Assembly (NCBI RefSeq): GCF_004355225.1
Contig: NZ_CP037933.1
Coordinates: 2,790,001 to 2,854,000 of the forward strand
DNA from: Flavobacterium nackdongense
GTDB taxonomy: Bacteria > Bacteroidota > Bacteroidia > Flavobacteriales > Flavobacteriaceae
DNA: 64,000 bases
Direction of reading: 5' to 3'
The translations under genes were made by a program, and so were the position numbers. This document shows positions 57,076 through 64,000 of this stretch, one piece after another (position 1 is the first letter of the stretch; the number at the start of each line of letters is the position of its first letter). The notes under the pieces were generated by a model. The model was given only the letters and a program-made list of their open reading frames with translations, had not been told where the DNA came from and searched no databases.

Positions 57076-58716
57076 ATGAAATTTTTAAAAATCATCTCCG
57101 TTTTTTTATGCAGCATCGCTGTTCTGTCAGCGGTTGCACAAGAAAAAAACGAAACCAATCGATCCCAAGTTTGGGTGGCCGACAATGGTGATGGAACCTA
57201 CAAAAATCCCATCATCAATGCTGATTATTCTGATCCGGATGCTATTCGAGTTGGTGAGGATTATTATATGACGGCATCCTCTTTTAATTGTATTCCGGGT
57301 TTGCCTATTTTGCATTCCAAGGATATGGTCAATTGGGAATTGGTCAATTATGCGCTAAAAAAGCAACCTCCTTTTGATGTTTATGACAAACCAGGGCACG
57401 GAAACGGCGTTTGGGCTCCGTCCATAAGATACCACAATGAGGAATTTTATATTTATTATCCCGACCCTGATTATGGAATTTATAGGATTAAAACCAAAGA
57501 CCCAAAAGGCGATTGGTCTGAACCCGTTATGGTCAAAGAAGGAAAAGGGCTGATTGATCCTTGTCCGTTCTGGGACGAAGATGGCAAAGCCTATTTGGCT
57601 TACGCTTATGCTGGAAGTCGTGCAGGAATCAAAAGCCTTTTGGCCATTTGCAGCCTAAATCCTGAAGGAACTAAGGCAGACTATAACGATGATGTGATAA
57701 TTATTGACGGTCACGATGGTGAAGCCACTATAGAAGGTCCAAAATTATACAAACGTAAAGCTTATTATTATGTTTTTGCTCCCGCAGGTGGTGTTCCAAC
57801 GGGATGGCAAACGGTGTTACGTTCCAAAAATATTTGGGGACCTTACGAAAAAAGAAAAGTACTGGATCAAGGAAAAACAAAAGTCAATGGCCCACACCAA
57901 GGTGCTTGGGTGCAAACACAAACGGGTGAAGATTGGTTTTTCCACTTTCAGGACAAAGGAATTTATGGTAGAGTCGTTCATTTGCAACCAATAAAATGGA
58001 TCAATGATTGGCCGGTAATTGGAACAGATAAAGATGGCGATGGAACTGGCGAACCGGTATCAACATTCAAAAAACCTAATGTTGGAAAAACATATCCTAT
58101 CTCTACTCCTCCTGATTCGGACGAATTTAATTCTCGCAAATTAGGTTTGCAATGGCAATGGCACGCCAATCCTCAAGTGTATTGGGGTTTTCCATCCACG
58201 ATGGGGTATTACACGATGTACTGTCGCCCGATGCCAAAAGATGCTGCTAATTTATTCGACGTTGGAAATTTACTTTTACAAAAATTTCCAGCCGACGAAT
58301 TTACCGCAACCACCAAAATGACATTCAAAGCCCGTTTCGACGATGAGCAAACCGGTTTGGTGATAATGGGACTAGATTACAGCTATTTGAAAATTAAACA
58401 AACGGCAGGACAACTCTCCATATCCCAAGTAATCTGTAAAAATGCGGACAAAAAAGCAAAAGAAACCGAAACCGAATCCATTACATTAAAAAACACTACT
58501 TTTTACCTTCAAGTAAAAGTAAAAGCAGGCGGAATTTGCAATTTTTTCTACAGTGAAGACGGCAAAAATTTCACTGCCCTCGGAACTGATTTCAATGCAA
58601 GAGAAGGCAAATGGATTGGAGCAAAAGTAGGCTTTTTGGCACTGAGAAATGGAAACATAAACGATGCTGGAAGCGTTCGTATTGACTGGTTTAGAGTAAC
58701 GAAATCAACACATTAA
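57076..58716 (+). CDS. GH43 glycosidase with C-terminal beta-sandwich domain, secreted
   Basis: The 546-residue protein has a signal peptide (AVLSAVAQ). The five-bladed propeller (about 35-325) opens KNPIINADYSDPDAIRVG with the catalytic base Asp, and has the likely acid Glu in EATIEGPKLYKR. The C-terminal half (about 345-546, ISTPPDSDEFNSRKLGLQWQW to RIDWFRVTK) is a GH43_C2/DUF1349-like beta-sandwich. Activity is probably alpha-L-arabinofuranosidase or beta-xylosidase on pectin side chains; the subfamily cannot be fixed by eye. It stands four bases before the PL10 gene. Confidence 0.88.
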   Translation: MKFLKIISVFLCSIAVLSAVAQEKNETNRSQVWVADNGDGTYKNPIINADYSDPDAIRVGEDYYMTASSFNCIPGLPILHSKDMVNWELVNYALKKQPPFDVYDKPGHGNGVWAPSIRYHNEEFYIYYPDPDYGIYRIKTKDPKGDWSEPVMVKEGKGLIDPCPFWDEDGKAYLAYAYAGSRAGIKSLLAICSLNPEGTKADYNDDVIIIDGHDGEATIEGPKLYKRKAYYYVFAPAGGVPTGWQTVLRSKNIWGPYEKRKVLDQGKTKVNGPHQGAWVQTQTGEDWFFHFQDKGIYGRVVHLQPIKWINDWPVIGTDKDGDGTGEPVSTFKKPNVGKTYPISTPPDSDEFNSRKLGLQWQWHANPQVYWGFPSTMGYYTMYCRPMPKDAANLFDVGNLLLQKFPADEFTATTKMTFKARFDDEQTGLVIMGLDYSYLKIKQTAGQLSISQVICKNADKKAKETETESITLKNTTFYLQVKVKAGGICNFFYSEDGKNFTALGTDFNAREGKWIGAKVGFLALRNGNINDAGSVRIDWFRVTKSTH

Positions 58717-58720
58717 AAAA

Positions 58721-59806
58721 ATGAACAAGATTAAAAAAGCTATCATCTTTACGCTAATTTTAGCATTAAATACAAGCATTTATGCCCAAGTCAGCAAACA
58801 AAAATGGCCTGATATCATCAACAAATCGGAGCCATCTTGGTTTGCAACTGCAGAAGCAAAAGCCGTTGCCGAAAATGTATTGTTGTACCAACGTAATATA
58901 GGAGGTTGGACAAAAAACATCCAAATGCAAAACCCGTTGAACGAAGTTGAAAAGCAAAAACTTATTGCCCTAAAACTAGATACTAATGATGTTACCACAG
59001 ACAATGGGGCAACTTGCCAAGAAATGTTGTTTTTGTCTAAAATGTACGCTCAAACACCAGACGAAAGATACAAAAATGCCTTCCTAGCTGGCTTTGATTA
59101 TTTGTTGAAAGCGCAATATGCGAACGGCGGTTGGCCACAATTTTATCCGCTGAAAAAAGGATATTACACTCATATTACGTATAATGACGATTCAATGGTT
59201 CATATTCTAAATGTATTAAAACAGTGCATCGATAAAACCGATTATTATTCCATAAGACCTTCTGAGGCTGCTCTTGAAAAAGCAAAAATAGCATTCGATA
59301 AAGGAATAGATTGCATACTTAAATCACAATACAAACAAAATGGAGTTCTCACTGCTTGGTGTGCGCAACACGACGAAGTAACTTTGCTTCCAGCCAATGC
59401 TCGAGCTTACGAATTAGCCTCATTAAGCGGAAAAGAATCGGCTAAAATCGTTTTGCTTCTAATGAATATTGAAAATCCTTCACCCGAAGTTATTTCTGCT
59501 ATAAACAGCGCAGTAACTTGGTTCGAAAAAACAAAAATCACAGATCTTAGAGAAGAACGGGTTCCAGTTCCAAATAGCAATATTGTCGAAAAAGTGATGG
59601 TCAATGACCCAAACGCAGAACCATTGTGGGCACGGTTTATGGAACTTACCGACAACACACCTTTTTTCTGCGATCGAGATGGCATCAAAAAAGCTTCGAT
59701 AGCCGAGATTGGACAAGAACGTAGAACAGGATACGCTTGGTACACGAACGAACCGAAAGAGGTATTAAAAAAATACCCATCCTGGAAAAAAAAACTGAAG
59801 TTGTAA
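58721..59806 (+). CDS. PL10 pectate lyase, secreted; probable front half of a PL10-CE8 fusion
   Basis: The 361-residue protein has a signal peptide (LNTSIYAQ) and the PL10 (alpha/alpha)3 barrel: LLYQRNIGGWTKNIQMQNP, TTDNGATCQEMLFL, ANGGWPQFYPLKKGYYTHIT, NDDSMVHIL and GYAWYTNEP. It cleaves polygalacturonate by beta-elimination with calcium. The frame ends at TAA 59804-59806, eleven bases after a run of nine A (59786-59794). With one more A, or a -1 shift on the run, translation would pass directly into the CE8 frame, giving about 681 residues. The lyase domain itself is complete, so the short product could be active alone. Confidence 0.92.
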   Translation: MNKIKKAIIFTLILALNTSIYAQVSKQKWPDIINKSEPSWFATAEAKAVAENVLLYQRNIGGWTKNIQMQNPLNEVEKQKLIALKLDTNDVTTDNGATCQEMLFLSKMYAQTPDERYKNAFLAGFDYLLKAQYANGGWPQFYPLKKGYYTHITYNDDSMVHILNVLKQCIDKTDYYSIRPSEAALEKAKIAFDKGIDCILKSQYKQNGVLTAWCAQHDEVTLLPANARAYELASLSGKESAKIVLLLMNIENPSPEVISAINSAVTWFEKTKITDLREERVPVPNSNIVEKVMVNDPNAEPLWARFMELTDNTPFFCDRDGIKKASIAEIGQERRTGYAWYTNEPKEVLKKYPSWKKKLKL

Positions 59807-60765
59807 GTGAAAAGCCAGTTTCTAAGACTAATTTAGCTCCAAAAGACGAGTTCCACATCGTAGTGGACAAAAATGGAAGCGGTGATTTCACCACAATTCA
59901 AGAAGCTATAAACGCAGCAAAAGCCTATCCATCCGAAAGAATTACCATTTTTATCAAAAACGGATTGTACTACGAAAAAGTAAAAATACATTCTTGGAAT
60001 CCCTACATTTCATTAATTGGCGAAAGCCGAGAAAATACAATTATTTCCTATGACGACCATTTCAACAAAATAAATATCGGCAGAAATAGCACTTTCCATA
60101 CGTACACAGTTTTAGTAGAAGGAAATGATTTTATGGCCAAAAACCTGACAATCCAAAACACCTCAGGACCAGTAGGACAGGCCGTTGCGCTGAATGTAAA
60201 TGCAAACAGAGTTATCATTAGTAACTGCTCGTTGCTGGGGAATCAGGATACATTATACACTTCTGGCGAAGGAACAAAAAATTATTTTAATAATTGTTAT
60301 ATCGAAGGTACAACCGATTTTATCTTTGGGGATGCCACCGTATTTTTCGAAAATTGTACTATCCACAGTAAAAGCAATTCTTATATAACAGCCGCTTCAA
60401 CAGCTCAAAACACGGAATTTGGATATGTTTTTAAAAACTGTAAGCTCACAGCCAGTGAAAATGCAACCGAAGTGTATCTCGGAAGACCTTGGCGTGTCTA
60501 TGCCAAAACAGTGTTTTTAAATTGTGAAATGGGCAAACATATTACACCTGAAGGTTGGCACAATTGGTCCAAACCCGAAGCTGAAAAAACAGCTTTTTAT
60601 GCTGAATATAAATGTAGTGGCGAAGGTTTTCAACCCGAAAAGAGAGTTTTGTGGTCGCATCAATTAAAAAAATCAGAAGCAAAAAAGTATACTGTCGAAA
60701 ATGGTATGGGATTGAATTTTGCTAAAACTATAAAAGAATCCTTTTTAAATAACAAGCCTAAATAA
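59737..60765 (+). CDS. CE8 pectin methylesterase domain without its own start; probable rear half of a PL10-CE8 fusion
   Basis: This frame encodes a complete CE8 beta-helix (FHIVVDKNGSGDFTTIQEA to about residue 325). Catalytic motifs are intact: GNQDTLYTSG, GTTDFIFGDA and LGRPWR. However, the only start-like codon before the domain is a TTG at 59737 inside the PL10 gene; the first internal ATG lies well inside the domain, and there is no signal peptide although the enzyme should act outside the cytoplasm. The charged linker (EKKTEVVSEKPVSKTNLAP) is typical of a joint between modules. It therefore most likely is translated as the C-terminal part of the PL10 protein. The true start, if separate, is unknown. 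It ends six bases before CE12. Confidence 0.85.
   Translation: MVHERTERGIKKIPILEKKTEVVSEKPVSKTNLAPKDEFHIVVDKNGSGDFTTIQEAINAAKAYPSERITIFIKNGLYYEKVKIHSWNPYISLIGESRENTIISYDDHFNKINIGRNSTFHTYTVLVEGNDFMAKNLTIQNTSGPVGQAVALNVNANRVIISNCSLLGNQDTLYTSGEGTKNYFNNCYIEGTTDFIFGDATVFFENCTIHSKSNSYITAASTAQNTEFGYVFKNCKLTASENATEVYLGRPWRVYAKTVFLNCEMGKHITPEGWHNWSKPEAEKTAFYAEYKCSGEGFQPEKRVLWSHQLKKSEAKKYTVENGMGLNFAKTIKESFLNNKPK
59786..59794 (+). other. A9 tract at the PL10/CE8 frame junction
   Basis: Nine A follow TGG in the PL10 frame, so codons read AAA AAA AAA CTG and contain an in-frame A AAA AAA slippery heptamer. A -1 shift, or an RNA with ten A, gives AAA AAA AAA ACT GAA and continues into CE8. A sequencing error in the run would look the same. 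Confidence 0.75.
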
Positions 60766-60771
60766 AATATT

Positions 60772-61506
60772 ATGAAATGTATTGTTGCGATTTTTCTCTT
60801 TATTTCATTAAGCGCTATGGCGCAAAAACCAACTATTTACGGCATTGGCGATTCAACAATGGCGAATAAGCCGTTAGCAAATGAAAATCCTGAACGCGGT
60901 TGGGGACAAATGCTACCCCAATTTTTAACAGCTAATGTAGTTTTCGAAAACAGAGCCGTAAACGGTCGAAGTACTAAGAGTTTTATCGATTTGAAACTTT
61001 GGGATGCTGTATACAATTCACTAAAAAAAGGGGATTATGTTTTTATACAATTCGGGCATAACGACGGAAAAGTTACAGACTCTACACGCTACACCAATCC
61101 TCATACAGCCTACCGTCACAATCTGATTCGCTTTGTGACTGAATCGAGAGAAAAGGGTGCTACGCCTATAATTTTTTCATCGATAACGCGTAGAAATTTC
61201 AACGAACAAGGCGTTCTTATTAGCACGCACACGGATTATACGCTTGAAGCCCGATTGGTTGCTCAGGAATATAAAGTCCCTTTTGTTGATATGGAGTATT
61301 ACACGGAGTTATTAGAAATCAAGTATGGACCCGAAAAATCAAAGCAATTGCATTTGCATAGCAAAGCGGGCGAAATTCCTTTTTTTCCTGAAGGCAAGGA
61401 AGATAACACACATCTCAGCGTCGAAGGAGCTACAGCAATTGCTAAAATTGCAATCGCAGAATTAAAGAAATCAAAACTTGATTTGGTACAATACATCAAG
61501 GATTGA
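60772..61506 (+). CDS. CE12 rhamnogalacturonan/pectin acetylesterase, secreted
   Basis: The 244-residue protein has a signal peptide (ISLSAMAQ). It is an SGNH-fold esterase of the CE12 type: block I serine in YGIGDSTMAN, block II glycine in NRAVNGRSTKSF, block III asparagine in QFGHNDGK, and block V Asp-His in DNTHLSVEGA. The RGWGQMLP segment is also typical of this family. It removes acetyl groups from rhamnogalacturonan I or homogalacturonan so that lyases and hydrolases can act. It is the last gene of the plus-strand operon; the next gene has its own operator at 61598-61611. I see no strong terminator after it. Confidence 0.92.
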   Translation: MKCIVAIFLFISLSAMAQKPTIYGIGDSTMANKPLANENPERGWGQMLPQFLTANVVFENRAVNGRSTKSFIDLKLWDAVYNSLKKGDYVFIQFGHNDGKVTDSTRYTNPHTAYRHNLIRFVTESREKGATPIIFSSITRRNFNEQGVLISTHTDYTLEARLVAQEYKVPFVDMEYYTELLEIKYGPEKSKQLHLHSKAGEIPFFPEGKEDNTHLSVEGATAIAKIAIAELKKSKLDLVQYIKD

Positions 61507-61591
61507 CTTTTTTAACCCCATCAAGATCAACTCATTTTTCGCATAAATCATCCCTTTAATTGAAGGATTGTTGTTTATGATAAAAAACAAC

Positions 61592-61611
61592 TATTTTTGT
61601 AATCGATTACA
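61592..61611 (+). promoter_or_regulatory. -7 element and LacI-type operator upstream of the second PL1
   Basis: TGTAATCGATTACA (61598-61611) is a perfect 14-base palindrome and the best operator copy. TATTTTTG (61592-61599) matches TAnnTTTG and overlaps its first two bases, so the core starts two bases after the -7 element rather than four. The leader is about 88 bases. Confidence 0.8.
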
Positions 61612-61693
61612 CTAGGGTATTGACGTGTTAGACAGTTCGTTTGTACTAGTTGCAGTAGGCTTTTAAATTTATTAAATTAATCTCTTTTCCATA

Positions 61694-63061
61694 ATGAAAA
61701 AATCAGTTTTTCTTTTTATCAGTTTGTTTATAATTAGCCATGCTTTTGGTCAAAATTATTATATGCCCACTCCCGAGGGGTTTGGCGAGGCTGCAACGGG
61801 TGGAGGAACGCCTACGGTTTCGAATACCGTAACCGTGACGACTTATACTCAATTCAAAAATGCGCTAACTTCTACAGCGGCCTCAACAGCGGTTATTTTG
61901 GTTTCGGGAACGATTGATTGTGTGTATACGAGCGTATTATTAACCAATAAAACCATTGTCGGATTGCCTGGTGCAAGGCTTAGAAACAATCAAATTACCA
62001 TTGGCAACTCGACTACTTCGGCGCAGAATTCAGGTATTCTGTACATAAAAGCGGGATCAAATAATGTGATTGTGCGAAATCTTATTTTTGAAGGTCCTGG
62101 CGCTTACGATGTCGATGGTCGGGACAATCTAACGAATGAAGGTAGAAATATTTGGGTGGATCACTGCGAATTTCAAGACGGAATGGACGGTAATTTTGAT
62201 AATAAAGGCGAATGCGACAATACTACTATTTCATGGTGCAAATTCACTTATTTGAAACCCGCAATTGCAGGCGGTTCCGGAGGTTCTGCCGATCATCGTT
62301 TTTCCAATTTAGTTGGATCAGCCATAGATGATTTACCATCTTCTGATGGCAGATACAGTGTAACCTTTAAAAACTGTTATTGGGCCGAAGGCTGTAAAGC
62401 GAGGATGCCAAGAGCCAGAAATGCCGAATTGCATGTGCTAAATTGTTATTTCAAAACCAATGTTTCAGGAGCTTCGGCAGTGGGATTGGGAGCGGGAAAT
62501 AGCGGTACGAATTGCTATGTCGAGAATTGTAATTTTGAGCAAATTGCCACTATTTCAAGTCCTGTTACCGAAGGTACGGGCACTACTTCGGTAAAATTTG
62601 ATGGATGTACCAAAGGAACAACACCAACCCCTGTAACGGGATTGGACAAACTTACGGCAACAAAACCAACCTATACCTATACTGTATTTCCTGTGGACAA
62701 TGTTGCTTCTTATGTATCCAATGCCACTTGTGGTGCCGGTGCTACATTAAATGTTAATGCAACGGGTGAGATTTCCTCGGCCTGTCCAAATTTAGGATTG
62801 GGATATCAAGAAGTACAATTAGGGAAATTGTATCCAACAGTTGTAGACAGTACATTACATATTAATCTGTCCGATAATGTGGCAGGTCATGCTATGATAA
62901 CCATTTTTTCGTCTTTGGGAGCAAAACTGATGAGTTATTCCAAAGCAAGTACACCAGCCGAAAAACTATCACTGAATGTTTCAAATCTCGCCAGTGGACT
63001 GTATTTGTGCCACCTTTCCATTGGTGCTAATAGTACTTCTTGGAAGTTTATAAAAAAATAG
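61694..63061 (+). CDS. PL1 pectate lyase with T9SS sorting domain
   Basis: The 455-residue protein has a signal peptide (SHAFGQ). The PL1 beta-helix covers about residues 30-330, with TYTQFKNALTST, NIWVDHCEFQDGMDGNFD (calcium-binding Asp residues), ADHRFSNLVG and a probable catalytic Arg in GCKARMPRARNAELHVLNCYF. The C-terminal 80 residues (LGKLYPTVVDSTLHI to LASGLYLCHLSIG) form a T9SS type A domain. It is smaller than the PL1 at 27821-30673, lacks the Fn3 and PKD-like repeats, and belongs to a different PL1 branch. It degrades homogalacturonan outside the cell. It has its own LacI-type operator. Confidence 0.92.
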   Translation: MKKSVFLFISLFIISHAFGQNYYMPTPEGFGEAATGGGTPTVSNTVTVTTYTQFKNALTSTAASTAVILVSGTIDCVYTSVLLTNKTIVGLPGARLRNNQITIGNSTTSAQNSGILYIKAGSNNVIVRNLIFEGPGAYDVDGRDNLTNEGRNIWVDHCEFQDGMDGNFDNKGECDNTTISWCKFTYLKPAIAGGSGGSADHRFSNLVGSAIDDLPSSDGRYSVTFKNCYWAEGCKARMPRARNAELHVLNCYFKTNVSGASAVGLGAGNSGTNCYVENCNFEQIATISSPVTEGTGTTSVKFDGCTKGTTPTPVTGLDKLTATKPTYTYTVFPVDNVASYVSNATCGAGATLNVNATGEISSACPNLGLGYQEVQLGKLYPTVVDSTLHINLSDNVAGHAMITIFSSLGAKLMSYSKASTPAEKLSLNVSNLASGLYLCHLSIGANSTSWKFIKK

Positions 63062-63533
63062 TATTTACTTCTGTAAGAATCATTGTTTCAAAAGTTGCTA
63101 AAAATCTAGTTTTGTGATTTGATATCACAACTTGAACAGAGGACCTGAATTTAGTGGCGAAAAACTTTTTTGCCGTGAAATAAAGTCAATAATTCATTCC
63201 TGCCAAAATGGAGTTACTTATAAACAACCGATTACTCTTTTCCTAACGTAGTGCTATTGATTGCATTTTTAAGCGTTTTAACGCAAGTTTTTTTATCTTT
63301 CCATAGGAATAATATTAAAAAAAGCATCATTATTTTGCAATATACATTTTTTATTTAGATATATAAAAAAAATTATTATATTTGTGTAATCGATTGCATT
63401 TAGTGCTGTTTTTTGATTATTTATTGGAAGCTATTTTACAACTTCCACATTTTCATAGTTCTAAGGAACGAACTGTCTATACCTTTTTTGAAAAGTACCT
63501 AAACTTATTTACTAATTATTAAAATTAATTTCT
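63062..63533. other. Intergenic stretch before the right-edge gene
   Basis: Of these 472 bases only the operator and -7 element at 63377-63398 are recognisable. No gene or clear terminator is seen. A loose operator-like string (TGCTATTGATTGCA, about 63252-63265) lies in the middle but lacks the CG centre. Confidence 0.65.
63377..63398 (+). promoter_or_regulatory. -7 element and LacI-type operator upstream of the right-edge gene
   Basis: TATATTTG (63377-63384) matches TAnnTTTG, and the operator TGTAATCGATTGCA (63385-63398) follows with its core four bases downstream. The leader to the ATG at 63534 is about 145 bases. It shows that the pectin regulon continues past the window. Confidence 0.78.
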
Positions 63534-64000
63534 ATGACTAAAATTACACAGAATTTTTATCAAACAAAAGGTAAAAGAACAATCATGGGATTCTTGTCCC
63601 TTTTTGTTTTATTGCTAATGGGCGCCCAAATGAGTTGGGGGCAACAAGTTATTGGCTCTTTTCCGTCAATGGATGGGGGTTTTGAAGGGCAAACAGGCAC
63701 ATTAGGAACTACCTTGAGCAATACAGCTTGGAGTGTTTCAACCTCAGGAAATGGGATTGTTGGAAGTTCGTTTGTGAGAACAGGATTAAAGTCGGTAAAT
63801 TTTTATACTACTTCAACAGCAAAGAGATTACAGTCTCCTACAACTGCTACAAATGCAGTTTCAAATGTTCAATATACAGTGCAGTATTATTATCGAACTG
63901 CTACTGCAACTGCAACCGCAGCAAGTATGCAAATTGGAGCTTCGCCAAATGGCACATCTTCTCCTACATATTTTCCTAGTGGGGCTCCTTATACAATATT
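63534..64000 (+). CDS. Secreted protein, N-terminal 155 residues (cut by window edge)
   Basis: An ATG at 63534 opens a frame without stop to the right edge. After a basic N-terminus there is a signal segment (IMGFLSLFVLLLMGAQMSWG, cleavage near WGQQ). This long, positively charged leader is common in large T9SS cargo of Flavobacteria. The mature start (GSFPSMDGGFEGQTG, then SVNFYTTSTAKRL and VQYTVQYYYRT) looks like a CBM4/CBM9-type or similar jelly-roll domain. The catalytic part, if any, is outside the window. The LacI-type operator before it makes a pectin-related enzyme or binding protein likely. Confidence 0.72.
   Translation, partial: MTKITQNFYQTKGKRTIMGFLSLFVLLLMGAQMSWGQQVIGSFPSMDGGFEGQTGTLGTTLSNTAWSVSTSGNGIVGSSFVRTGLKSVNFYTTSTAKRLQSPTTATNAVSNVQYTVQYYYRTATATATAASMQIGASPNGTSSPTYFPSGAPYTI

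Noticed and set aside
58721..60765. PL10 and CE8 as two ordinary overlapping genes
   Set aside because: Translational coupling would need a usable start for CE8; only a TTG within PL10 exists, and the product would have no export signal.
63252..63265. TGCTATTGATTGCA as a ninth operator
   Set aside because: The central CG is missing and the palindrome is broken; a true copy lies 130 bases downstream.

Overview
The window is from a Bacteroidota genome, most probably a Flavobacterium-like member of the Flavobacteriia. The evidence is three SusC/SusD pairs, a hybrid two-component regulator, C-terminal sorting domains of the type IX secretion system (T9SS), TAnnTTTG-type -7 promoter elements and AT-rich intergenic DNA. 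I see no rRNA, tRNA, CRISPR array, insertion sequence or phage gene. Almost every gene serves plant polysaccharide use.

Region 1 (1-23439, minus strand) is a beta-mannan utilization locus. It reads SusC, SusD, surface glycan-binding lipoprotein, a small carbohydrate-binding-like protein, two GH2 enzymes, a cupin, a GlcG/DUF336 protein, a GH5, an aldo/keto reductase, a DUF5060-GH5 protein, a second binding-like protein, a Gfo/Idh/MocA oxidoreductase, two GH26 mannanases, and the start of a GH130 mannosyl phosphorylase that runs off the left edge. A hybrid two-component system (HTCS) regulator is divergent from SusC (23440-27540, plus). The likely flow is surface cutting by GH26/GH5, import by SusCD, trimming by GH2, and phosphorolysis by GH130.

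Region 2 (27821-64000) is a pectin/galacturonan locus in several transcription units: a PL1 pectate lyase with T9SS tail (minus); uxaC-uxaB-uxaA for galacturonate catabolism (plus); a small T9SS-type secreted protein (minus); SusC-SusD-large CE8 pectinesterase (minus); a LacI-family repressor (minus); a long plus-strand run of GH28, SusC, SusD, alpha/beta hydrolase, DUF4861, GH105, GH43, PL10, CE8 and CE12; a second PL1; and a secreted protein cut by the right edge.

The strongest regulatory signal is a palindromic operator, core AATCGATT with consensus TGTAATCGATTACA, present eight times and only in region 2. In six copies the core starts at the same distance after a TAnnTTTG-like -7 element. 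In a seventh it is two bases closer, and the eighth lies between lacI and GH28. This defines a candidate LacI regulon covering every pectin transcription unit.

The most unusual coding feature is at 58721-60765. A PL10 lyase and a CE8 esterase lie in different frames and join at a run of nine A. The CE8 part has no ATG start and no signal peptide, so the pair looks like one 681-residue secreted PL10-CE8 enzyme interrupted by, or expressed through, a frameshift. Other points are hairpins after the SusCD part of all three loci, a shared 'WDFG' module that may bind pectin, and four non-hydrolase genes inside the mannan operon.
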